This document shows, piece by piece, positions 37,801 to 50,400 of a stretch of DNA of 64,000 bases (positions within the stretch are counted from its first letter, which is position 1; every line of letters starts with the position of its first letter). Source of the stretch: Pseudoips prasinana (Eukaryota > Arthropoda > Insecta > Lepidoptera > Nolidae). A program made the translations under genes and the position numbers. The notes under the pieces were generated by a model. The model did no database searches and was not told the DNA's origin. It worked only from the letters and a program-made list of their open reading frames with translations. Where the stretch lies: NCBI GenBank assembly GCA_951640165.1, contig OX621265.1:18737001-18801000 (forward strand), in the 5' to 3' direction.

Positions 37801-38422
37801 CCTCTCGCCACAGACAGGGTATTCATCCTCATATCCTCGAACCTTTTCGATCACGTACGGTTCGCTTTCAGCGAAACTTCCTCCCACTTACGTTGAGGTT
37901 GTGGAATGAACTCCCTGTTACGGTTTTCCCAAGAGACTACAGCATGGGGCCCTTCAAAAAGGGAGTTGTATGGTTTCTAAAGAGTCGGCAACGCGTTAAT
38001 GATGCCCCTGGTGTTGCAAGCGTTCATAGGCTACGGTGACCACTTACCATCAGGTGGGCCGTATGCTTATTTGCCAACTAAGTTGTATAAAAAAAAATGG
38101 AATGAAAAAAATTTTGCCCATCCAGTGGTTGTCTGGCAGAAATCGCTCTTATGCGAAAAGACTGCCGGTTGTTCATAAATTCAAACTATGCCTATATATT
38201 TAGATTTTTACTTAAGTTTTTTTTTTCATTTATTTAACTTTAAAAATAATACAGCTTTTTATACTTTATAGCTGTGCCCCGCGGTTTTACCCTCGTTAAT
38301 TTTTATAAATTATCACAGTTCCTCCCCCGTAGGCGATAGCGTGATAATATGTAGCCTATATGTTGCCCCGACCTCTTAGTAATACTCATGCAAAATGTTA
38401 AGTAAATCCATACTTTAGTTTT

Positions 38423-38462
<40 letters not shown>

Positions 38463-41400
38463 AGGTTTTTATTCACGTAGACTTCAAAAAAGCGCTTGTA
38501 AATAGTCAGAACATGTTTGTAGTATTATAGTTGTATACATTATTATTTCTAGTAACATAGATATTAGGTACACATGTATTGATAGTATTAAAACATTAAT
38601 AAAATTTATTTTATAACAGCAATGATATTTAGCTAGCTCGAATCAAGTTATTGTCAAGAGATTATGTTTAAGTTTAATTATCTAGTTTAAGTTTAATTAT
38701 CTAGTTTAATTCTAATTATCTAGTTTAAGTCTAATATTTGTGATACATATTGGCAATGGTTCTGTCTATATTAAGGTGATATTATTATGACGGACCTTGT
38801 GTTAATAACGACGGTCGCGCTTTAATGCTACCACCGGATCCAATGCGCCCCAACTGAGAAGACCCAGCGAAACAAACTCAGCGGGTGTCTCTACTACCGG
38901 TTTCAACACGGCCCAGTTGAGACGCTCCGGCGAAACATACTCAATGGGGCATATACACGAGATTTGGTCCACTTACTGTAATTATTTAGCAGGCAAACAC
39001 AATATATGCTCGATCGGTTGTCTGTTTATTTATTTATTTTAGGTTTAATTTATTAGAAAGAGAAAATAAAAACGTCAAAATAAAAGTAACATTAATCATT
39101 TTGAGACACAACCAACAGTTCTGAAATTCGTAGAATATTTAAATAATAGATAGTTTTATTACAGATAGTTCATGTAACATAAAAGATTACTCATGTCTAT
39201 ATGGCTATAAGATCTTCAGCGGACTATGTGCAGGTAGATGTCGACCGCCAAATGTCTTTATCGTCAATGTCATCCTTAGTAGTGTAGTAACCCTTAGCCA
39301 TAAGTTCATGTTTAATGTGTGACTTAAACTTATTATCAGGTAGTTTAGTTATATGAATAGGGAGCTTGTTATAAAACCTAGTACAATTTCCCAGGAATGA
39401 CTTTTTTGTTTTGCTAACTCTAAAGGCTGGTATAGCTAGTTTGTCCTTATTTCTTGTATTGACATTGTGCAAGTCACTCCGTTTTTTATATTTATCTAAA
39501 TTTTTCCGCACAAACATTATATTCTGATATATGTATTCAGATGGAACAGTAAGTATATTTACCTCTTTAAAAACGCTTCGTAGAGACTCGCGACTGCCTA
39601 GATTATAAATAGCTCGGACTGCTCTTTTTTGTAATACGAAAATAGCACTTATGTCAGCTGCTGAGCCCCACAGCAGAATACCATAGGACATAATGCTATG
39701 GAAATAAGCAAAATATACTAGTCTAGCAGTTGGTTCGTCTGACAATTGTCTGATTTTCCAAACTGCATATGAAGCTGAACTTAATTTGGCAGATAATTTT
39801 TCAATATGAGGACCCCATTGTAATTTTGAGTCCAGTGTTATTCCCAAAAATACGGTCGAAGGAACTAAATCTAAAACTTCCTCTTTAAGTGCAACCGTTG
39901 GTTTAATATGAGTCACATTCGGCAATGAGAATTTGATGCATTTGGTCTTTCCTGCATTCAAAAGAAGATTATTTGCCGAAAACCAATTTGATATGAGGCT
40001 GAGAGTTTTATTAGGTTCTATAAGATCCTTATCTTTCCTACTCACTTTAAATATGAGTGACGTATCATCAGCAAATAGAATGATGTCTGATACTTTCTCT
40101 ACTAGATATGGGAGATCATTTATATAAACTAGAAATAAAAATGGACCCAAAATCGATCCTTGGGGCACCCCCATTTTGACAGAATGTCGTGTTGAATTTA
40201 CCCCGTCTATTGAAACCAGTTGTTCTCGACCTGATAAATAGGACATTACAAGATCAAGAGATGTGCCAGAAATTCCATAGTATTTTAGTTTCACAATGAG
40301 CGTATGGTGGTCTCCGCAATCGAAAGCCTTAGAGAGATCGCAGAAAACTCCCAGCGCATCCTGCGACCCCTCCCAAGCCTCCAATATAGACTTCATTAGT
40401 GTACACCCCGCAGTAGAACGGCCCTTTGTAAACCCAAACTGCTTGTCATGCAATATCCCATTCATGTTAAAGTGCGACAACATCTGGCCGAGCATGAGCT
40501 TTTCAAATATTTTACTTAACGCTGGCAGTATAGAGATGGGTTGATAATTTGTTGCATTATTTGAACAACCTGATTTGAAAACAGGTACTACCTTACTGAT
40601 TTTCATAAGGTCTGGAATTTAGCCCGGACATACATACAGACAAACAGACAAAAATTCTAATAACTATATTTTTGGCTTCGATATCGATTACTAGCTGTGC
40701 CCCGCGGTTTTACCCGCGTTAAACTTTATAAATCGTCACAGCTCCTCCCCCGTAGGTGATAGCGTGATAATATGTAGCCTATATGTTGACCCGACCTCTT
40801 AGTAATATTCATGCAAAATTTGAAGTAAATCCATGCATTACTTTTTGAGTTTAGCCCGGACATACATATAGACAAACAGACACACAGACAAAAATTCTAA
40901 AAACTATATTTTTGGCTTCGATGTCGATTGTAGGTCACGCCCCAAGTATCCTTTTTAAAAAATATTTAATGTACAGTTTTGACTTTACTACGATTTTTTT
41001 ATATGTATAGATGTATTCTGCCGAACTGCAGTACTTACCAACAGTTTGTCGGCAGTTTAGATTTATGTGCAGTAAAGTATACCTATTAATCTAAATCAAA
41101 CTAAAAATTAAATAATCATTCTCACCACATTAAAAAAAATGGGGGGGGGGGGGGGGTGGGATTGAACCCAAGACCTCTGTCTTAGTAGTCGGGGTCACTA
41201 GTTAGACCACTACCTATATAGTCAGTAATACGCGTGACACGAGCCGCTCGTCTGATTTAGGTGTTATTCTGTTTGCCGTGACGGCTACTGCTTCGTTTCC
41301 TATTTCAACTTCCCAATGATATTAGAGAATCATCTACGAATAAATTTAAAAGAATTATTAAAGCCAAATTGTGTAGCATATTACAAAATTTCTGATTATG

Positions 41401-44400
41401 TGCTTGGGATTGAGTTGTTCTGAGTCAACACACATAGATTCTAATTAATCTTAAGTATATTTTACTTTAAAAAAGGATTCCTACTGAGTTTTCTGGCAGT
41501 GTTTCTCAGTAGCTGCCACGTCATGCACTGCACGATAGGGTAACAAAAAATTACGAATCCACATAAATGTAAAATTTTTACGGAATAAATGATTTTGACT
41601 TTTTTGACTTTTGACATTCTACTTCCTACTAATATTATAAACTAGCTGTGCCCGCGGTTAAACTTTATAAATTATGGCTTATGTGTTACTCGGATATATA
41701 GCTACTACTACACAGTTTTATCAAAACCCGCCAGGAATTTTTTGCGTGAAAGTGTAACTAACATGTGTGTATGTTTGTTACACACGCCCCGAGGGGCTAA
41801 TATTAAGATATTGACTGCATAATCTAATTGCAGACAACCGGAGAATTTGTGCTGTGGAAACAAAGGCTTGTTGCGGTAAGTCTAATAATCAAAACTTAAA
41901 AACAAAATATTTACTTTAAAAATGCTGAGAAATTTCTTGAAAAAATCTCGCAATTCGGAGATGTTCTCAAGAAATGCCAGGGGCTCTACCGGCTAAGTCG
42001 CCGAACATCGTTTTTGTGAATGGCGTTCAAATAAATAAACGTTAAAATGACTTAATCAATAGCATGGCTCCTTAGTACACTTGTTGAAGTATAAAGAAAT
42101 AAATCAGTCTACACAAAAGGATGGAATACATTTAACACGTTGCGCAGTGCCGTTTTTGGTGCCTTATTTTATTGAAACATCGTAACATAGCTTTATTTGT
42201 ATCTATGTGTTATTCCAGAGGTGGAGGTGGGGCCTTCATCCGCTACCCTGGAGTCAATTCGTTTGTGGTCGACTTTCTCGTAAACCACGCGGATTGGGAC
42301 GATTACAAGAGAGGAACGCCTATACCTGCTGTCACTTTGACCGATATTGATGTAAGTGAGAATTTTTATTTTCAAGTACCCTCAAAAGAAATAAATTAAA
42401 ATCATTTAGGAACAAACGGTAGTATTTCCAAAGTTCACATTGTGCTTTATCTACATTCGCTGATCGTTTTCTACTGGGACTTCAGACGGCTGACGGGATA
42501 GCGATCGATCTTTGTTATCGCATTAAAATTATCAAGAGATTATCAAGAGAGGATATATATGGAGATATTCCTTAATCATTTTAATACTGTGTTTCCGAGA
42601 GTGAGTAAGGTCGCCAGAGTCCATTTGGGTGGGGGGAAGGGTGAGCAATATTTGTTCGCTGGCTCTTAAAGGCCGGCAACGCACCCGCGACTCCTCTGGT
42701 GTCGCAAACACGGCGTCCATGGGCAGCGTCCATGGGCAGCGGTGATCACTTACCATCAGGTGACCCACTTGCTCGTTTGTCGCATTCTAATATAAAAAAA
42801 AATACAAATTGATGAATATTTTAAACTATGGGCTAAGTTTCACATCCTCCCTCTATCAACGCGTCGAGAAATAGCCGATATAATTTATTTGCGCAACATA
42901 ATATCTGGGAAAGTTGATAGTCCTCAGTTGCTTAGGAAAATTGATTTGGACGTCCATACAAAAGTCGTTAGACATGATATACATATTCCATTAAATAAAA
43001 AAATAAATAAAAAGCCATTTAATTCCATATTTCCAAGTTACATTTCAAATGTTATAATATATCTATTTTTTTGAAATATGGACCCCTTTTTGGGTAAAGG
43101 CCTCCTCCAGCTTTTTCCACAAATCCCTGTCCTTGGCTGTATTTGTCCAGTCGTTTCCTGACACATGGATAATATCATCAGCCCACCGTCTTACAGGTCT
43201 CCCGACATTCCTCTTTCCCTGTGTAGGTTTCCATCAGCGAAGATCAGCGTTGGTCGTAGGACCAGCATTAAGTTGGAGCCGATTTGTAACAATGCCATTT
43301 AAGTTTTATTCTCTTCCTTCTGTTACTTTGTTGTTACTTTGTTGTTTAAATGTTAGTGTTACGAATAAATTTATTTTCTTTCTTTCTTCTTTCTTTTTCT
43401 TTCATCGTGTGGTTTCTATGGTTCATCTTATATTCCATTAGTGACAACTAATTACCGACAGAATGCGTTCCTGTGCCGAGCTGGTCGTCGAGCCTTAATT
43501 TTTTCCAAAAAGTTTTAATGTAAAACATAAAAATTATTTAGATAGTTCGTTTTTTTTTTTTATTTATTCTACTCTTTATTTTTTAATTAGGCAGGAGTCT
43601 AGTCGTGGAGACCTGTTGATGGTTGCTGCCTATGAATATCCTAAACATTTTGTTGTAAAGTAAAAGTAAGATAGTTATTTATTTGGTTCACCAACAACTT
43701 AAACATTAATCTTTAAAAAATAACATCCTTTAATATTCGCATTTAAATGTGTAATTACTTTTATAGGTAAACACTAAATTCAAGATTTTTATGAGCTTCT
43801 CTTCATATATTATATTGCAGTTAATTTTTATGTGTATCTTAACTGTTATATATTTTTAGAAAAAGAATGTTCATGTTGTAAACATGTTATTAGAATTCCA
43901 AAACAATTTGTGAATGACATACGTGTCAATTGACAACCTTTTTCTGTGACCATAGAGGTATTAAATACCATGGAGGTATGTAACAGGACCAAAAAAAAGA
44001 ACAAAAAGACCTTTTTCCGAAACAGTCCTAATGAGTCCTTGATCAGACTTGTTGGAAAATTCAACTTAAAAATAACCCAAACTAATATTAAAATGATAAA
44101 ATTATATTTTATATTCATTACTAGCTGTGCCCCGCGGTTTTACCCGCGTTAAACTTTATAAATTATCACAGCTCCTCCCCCGTAGGTGATAGCGTGATAA
44201 TATGTAGCCTATATGTTGACCCGTCCTCTTAGTAATATTGATGCATTTGAAGTAAATCCATGCAGTACTTTTTGAGATTAGCCCGGACATACATACAGAC
44301 AAACGAACAAAAATTCTAAACACTATATTTTTGGCTTCGATATAGATTGTAGAACACGCCCCAAATAGGTATTCTTTAAAAAAATATTCAATGTACGGTT

Positions 44401-47400
44401 TTGATTTTTATATGTATAGTTTTTATTTTATATACCTAGTCTTTTATTTTATAATTTTAATGTTATCAGTTTGAGCAGAGTAATGTTCTACATAAATTAT
44501 AGTAAATACCTTAATTTCTTATTCTTTCTATTAAAAGTATATTCTAATAATATTTATATCTCCAACAGATTGTCCAAAAAGAACGTATTTCACGGGAGCC
44601 CACCTATACCTTGGATCTGAAAACTATATCCCCTCACTGTCGTCTTGAATGGATGACTCTTGATGTCAACGCCTTGATAGAGAAGAAGATGAAAGAAGTA
44701 AGTAATCTTCTAGATCTTTATAAACTTTGGATCAGAATGACCCACGGTCTTTTTGTCCACAAGAATAAACGGCTTTGCTTTGACGTTTGTCAGACTTGTA
44801 CAGACGCCAGCACATCCAGCTTCCCCAATCTGAGAAATTTCTTTAATAGATTTTCAACTTTATCACATAAGCATAAGGTTTACTTTCAATTGGGGAAATT
44901 TGGCAGATTGTGGTAGCTTGATGTGCTGGCGTCTGTACAAACTGTTGCCAAGTTCAGTAAAGCCGTTTAAAATGTGTAGTGTTTTTTATAAACGGCTTTA
45001 TTGAAGTTTGTAAAATCAAATACTATCTAATATGATATCTATGTATTTTGAATGTTATTTATTATATACTTATCGTATGGGCAGTGGTTACTCTAGTGTC
45101 AGAGTTGTTCAAGCCGCCCATTAGGCCTTGACAAGGCTTAACGACTGTTGCATAATCGCTACTACCGGGACCGACAGCTAAACGTGCACGCCGAAGCATG
45201 GAGACGCTCAGAAATTAAACTACTTTTGCGGTCGCCCATCTATTGACTGCGGCAAGCCTAGTTGCTTAACCTTGCCTATCACTGACGGACCGGTGAGAGC
45301 ATCTGGCTATGAGCGTCTCACGGCTTTATTGTGACGTCAGCTTGAAGCCAATAACTTGTTTATTTACCTTGGGTCAATATAGGCTGTGGGGCATATACGA
45401 GTAAGCCCAGCAACGATATTACTAGGCATATCATTGTTGGGCTTCCTCATTACCGTTGATTTTTACTAGAAGAGAAGTTCCGGAGACCCTAAACAAATTT
45501 CATTGGGAATGCTATTGGGAATCGAACCCACGAGCCACGGGGTATCCGGCCCCATGCCCGTTAACTACTCCGCCACCGCACCGTGGAATTCAGACTCGAA
45601 TTTATACAATCCATTCTACATTTATCTTAACGTAATTAAGATGCTTTTAACGCCATCTTACCAAAACCAACACGTCTACACGACTGTAATGCCAATACTC
45701 AAATTGGAGGCATTACCGTCATTGATCGAAAAAATAACCAACAGATGGCGCTTTACTAAATTATTCATTTTTTGAATACATTTTAAATCATAGTTATTAC
45801 TAGCTGTGCCCGCGACTTCGTCCGCGTGTTAATTAGTTAATTTTGTTTTTTTTTCTAAAATAAAAGTTTTTTCTAAAATAAAAGTAGCCTAAGTTACTCC
45901 TTATTACATCAACTACCTGCCAATAAATGTCCCGTCAAAATCGGTCTAGCCATTTCAGAGATTAGCCGGAACAAACAGACAGACAAAAATTGTAAAAAAA
46001 ATATTTTGGGGTATGTACCGGATATATGTTCATATACATGTAGTAAAAATCGGATATTTCAATAATACAAACAGACACTTCAATTTTATTTATGTGTATA
46101 GATAAAACTATGATTCGAAAAGTATTCATTTATTAATCAAATGACTATGTTCCATGTTACTACTCTTTCTTATAAATTTTTTTCTTATATTTTAATGTCA
46201 AGAACTCATATTCCAGGGTCTGAATGCTCTGGGATCTCTGAGTGCCATTAGTTTGGCGACCTCGAGGTCCCGGTCGCGGAAGAAAGTCAAAGAGTTCTAC
46301 CAGAAACAATCCATAGAAGTAAGTTAATTTTATTTTTAACGCCCCCTGTTAGTGAAGATAAGATGCTGAATTTGTCATTTTTTACTTAAAAATCGTGAGA
46401 GGCGTTTGAGGACTGCCGATAGAATTTTTTACACTTCTAATCTAAATAATCTACAATATAATAGTCATCTCATGGGAAGCGTAACGTGACGATGACGTGA
46501 GTTTCATGATTTTTGTTCAACCAAAAATTGTTCAACGCACCTAAAGAAGCTTTTACTTCAAAAATTATCTCCTTAATATGGACACAACTCTATTGTGGTA
46601 ATGTTTTGGGGAGGCCGTTGTCCATCAATGGAGGTTATTTGGCTGACGTGATGATGATGATATAATATTAGGTCTTTACCTATGAAATTGCCGTTCTGCA
46701 GTACTGGCCATTTCAAATCAAAATAATTTTTGTTTGGCTAAGAATTCTAATTTCAAATTAATTTTATTTTAAAAACATTTTTCCAAAAGACAACAACTTT
46801 TTTCCAAAAGTAGTCATTTCTTTATTGATTAGTGTTACATTTTCATCGCATTTCAATCTTTTTCGTCATCATGGATACGTTAAAAATTCGAGTAATTATG
46901 GAATATGAGTACCGTCGTGGCAGCAACGCGGCACAAGCGGCACGCAACATCAACGACGTTTACGGAGCTAACACTACAAATCAACGCACCACCTGTTATT
47001 GGTTTGCTCGCTTCCGTTCTGGAAATTTCGACCTGAAAAATGAACCTCGCGGTCGTCCGAAGACTTTGGTCGACAATGACGAATTAAAGGCGGTTGTGGA
47101 AGCTGATGATACACAATCTACGGCTGAATTAGCAGCAGCTTTCGACGTTAGCGTCAAAACAATATTGGTCCATTTGCGTCAAATTGGCAAGGTAAAAAAG
47201 CTTGACAAATGGGTGCCCCACGAACTCAATGATCGCCAGCGCGAAGTACGCGTCGAGACGTGCCTTGCACTGCTCAACAGACACACAAATGAAGGAATTT
47301 TGAACCGCATTGTTACCTGCGATGAAAAATGGATTCTGTTTGATAACCGCAAGCGCTCAGCAAGTTGGTTGGATCCTGGTTCAGCACCTAAACAATGCCC

Positions 47401-50400
47401 TAAACGAAAACTTACCCCTAGAAAAGTGATGGTCACTGTTTGGTGGTCTAGCGCCGGTGTGATTCATCACAGCTTCTTACCAAACGGGGTGAGCATTACT
47501 GCAGATGTGTACTGTGAAGAACTGAGCACAATGATGGAGAAGCTGGCGCATCTCCAACCAGCATTGGTCAATCGCTCGTCTCCGCTGCTCCTGCACGACA
47601 ACGCGCGACCTCATACTGCACAGCAGACGGTCTCCAAGTTGCAAGAACTGGGGTTGGAAGCTCTCCGTCATCCGCCCTACTCACCAGACCTTGCGCCTAC
47701 AGACTACTACTTTTTCCAGAATTTGGATAACTTCTTGGCGGGAAAAAAATTCAATACCCGAGAGGCAGTACAAAATGCCTTTGAAGAATTTGTTGCCTCC
47801 CGTCCAGCTGATTTCTTTAAGAAGGGCATCAATAAACTGCCACTGCGATGGCAAAGATGCATTGATTGCATGGGTGATTACTTCGATTAATACAAATAAA
47901 AAAATTCATGAAAAAAATTCGTTTAAATTTTTTCATACAAAACGGCAATTTCATAGGTAAAGACCTATTATAAATGGTTAATTTCATTCGGAGCTGTTGT
48001 GTTTTTAACAGTTTACTTACAATAAATACTATAATTGGTCGACAATTAATTTACTGTTCTTCAAAATATTCCCTTGCTTAAATGCACTTTTTCATATAAA
48101 TAATAATAATAACATCTTTCGTCACTATGTCCCACTTCAAATTTGCCGTCCCTACGTTGAATTTCCCTATATACCGTCGTAAAAATGGCATACCAGCTGT
48201 TGTTTAATAACTACAACTAGAAAAACAGCTAACACTGCTGTCCAAAGCACGTAGACAGTCAGAAGTTTGGCGGACACCCATCTACAGATTACCCACCGTT
48301 TATAGATCAGCAAAAGCAATTAGCCATGCCTCATTAAGGCTTATAACCTACTATGATTTTTTTTCTTCAGCCACCTCCACAACTTCCCCTCCCCCCTGAA
48401 CGTCCACCTCCTTCTCCGACGCATGAACAACTAATGTCGCTTCGAGGTGAAAACTTTTTCCTCTATTGCCCTACAACGGATGCCCACACGTTTGGCAGGT
48501 AAGTTGAACAATGTTCAATATTGATACATATTCGTCTTTTATCTTGCCTTCTTACTATTTTGATTAAGGCGGCTTATAGTCTAACATTTTTGCAGTTGCT
48601 ACCGTTTGATGACCTCTGCTTGGTGGTCAAACATACTCGAAATGAAATTTTAAGCCGTTTTACAGTGTTCCGTTTCGAGTATGTGTTAGCCAGGGTCAAG
48701 AAAACTTACTTTTTTTATTTTAGACTGTGTCTGTACGTACTATTGCAAGATGATTATATCAGTTTTAGCATATAAAATAAGGTATTAGTTGAAGTATTTC
48801 GTCTAAAAGTGGTCACGGTAGTTCATCCTAATCTACCTTCATCAAAGTTCCATAACCTTGCTGAATCTTTACAACCAAGTAATAGCTGTTAAGTTAAAAC
48901 AATTTGCTACTGTTTGTAAAATCATAGTTTAGTATCAGCAACAAAGGCTAATAATAATACCTGTACTGACTTCAAGTAGTTAGAGCTTGAACTGATTGAA
49001 GCACATTTTTACTTGAGATTCTGGTTAAGCGCAAACTCATCACCAATAAAATCAATATTGAATATGAAAAATGTATTGAGACCATTTTATTCCACAGAGA
49101 CGATTTAGTTCCATTTTCATCCAAATCTGAGACGGAGTTGTTGCATAGTCCAGTAGAGATCGCCAACCAAAACTTCCCGTCACAATATCGACAGCTAGAT
49201 GTTGAGAAATGGATTCTACGCGGCACACGGCATTTTGCAAGCCAAAGGTAATGCGCATAAACTTATATGACCCCTCTGATAACCACTGCCCAATTTTAAA
49301 TTATTCCATGTAAAGTTTATAAAATTACTTAATTACTGAGAGTTATATAAGTTATATTGATTGGAGACCAGTCCCGATAGCATGGAAGTGCAGATATAAA
49401 TCTCTCGCGTTTGGATAGTAGAAAATTACTTTTTGATCACTCGATACAATGATTTCGTAAGTTCATCGGTCCAACGCAGTAGACTCTTGAGTCTATACCG
49501 CCTGGCTATCGGGGCATTTAAGTATAATGGGGGAATCGCAAATTTTATCAGCATTTATCATTAATTTATAATCAAAGCACGACAAACATGTTTTCTTTTA
49601 GGTATCAGACCTTCAAGTCCTATACTGGTATACCATGCTGCGTGGCCGCCATTGCAATGCTGAGGAGGGCTCGTGCAAGAGCATGGAATGAGGATACCCT
49701 TGACGAAACCCTAGATCTCGGATATAATATTTATAGGGTAAGTGTCTATATTATTGGGTCCATTTGACCCTTTAGGCTCTTTAAGTTTCTGTCTGATGGT
49801 TAGATTTGTATGTAGTAGGTTATAATAACTTTGGCAATTTTTAGTCTTAAGGAAATTTTGGGTACACAGCAATACCACGAATTAAGCTACCCCCCATCAT
49901 CATCATATTTGAGAGCTGTGCTCTTGTCGGTGGGGCTTCTTCCAATCGTCTCGGTTTTCAGCGAGCGCTTTGACTTCTTGATATGTCTTCCTCGTCCTCT
50001 CCTTAGCTCTATTTTGTCTTCAATAATATTCTTCATAAAGGTGTCATGTCGTATCAAGTGCCCAAACATTTTTCTCCTTCTGTTTTCTATGGTTCTTAAT
50101 ATGCATCTCTTTTCATTTCATCTACCATTTGTAATTTCCACATTTGTTTTTCTTGCTACCCCGTCTTACGTTAATCGGAGATACGCAGATGGCCGCGCGC
50201 ATCAACTCTGCCGCCCTATTAGTGTATCGTTTATGACAGGTTCGAACGGGTTCCGCGTGGAATTGTATCACATACGCAGTGCGTTTTATTGACAAAATCT
50301 AATTAGGGCATCCAAAAGAACAGAAGACTTAGTCACAATAGAAACGATAGTCTCCAATGAAGAGCTCGTTTCTACTACAAAACGTAGGGTAATAAAGTTG

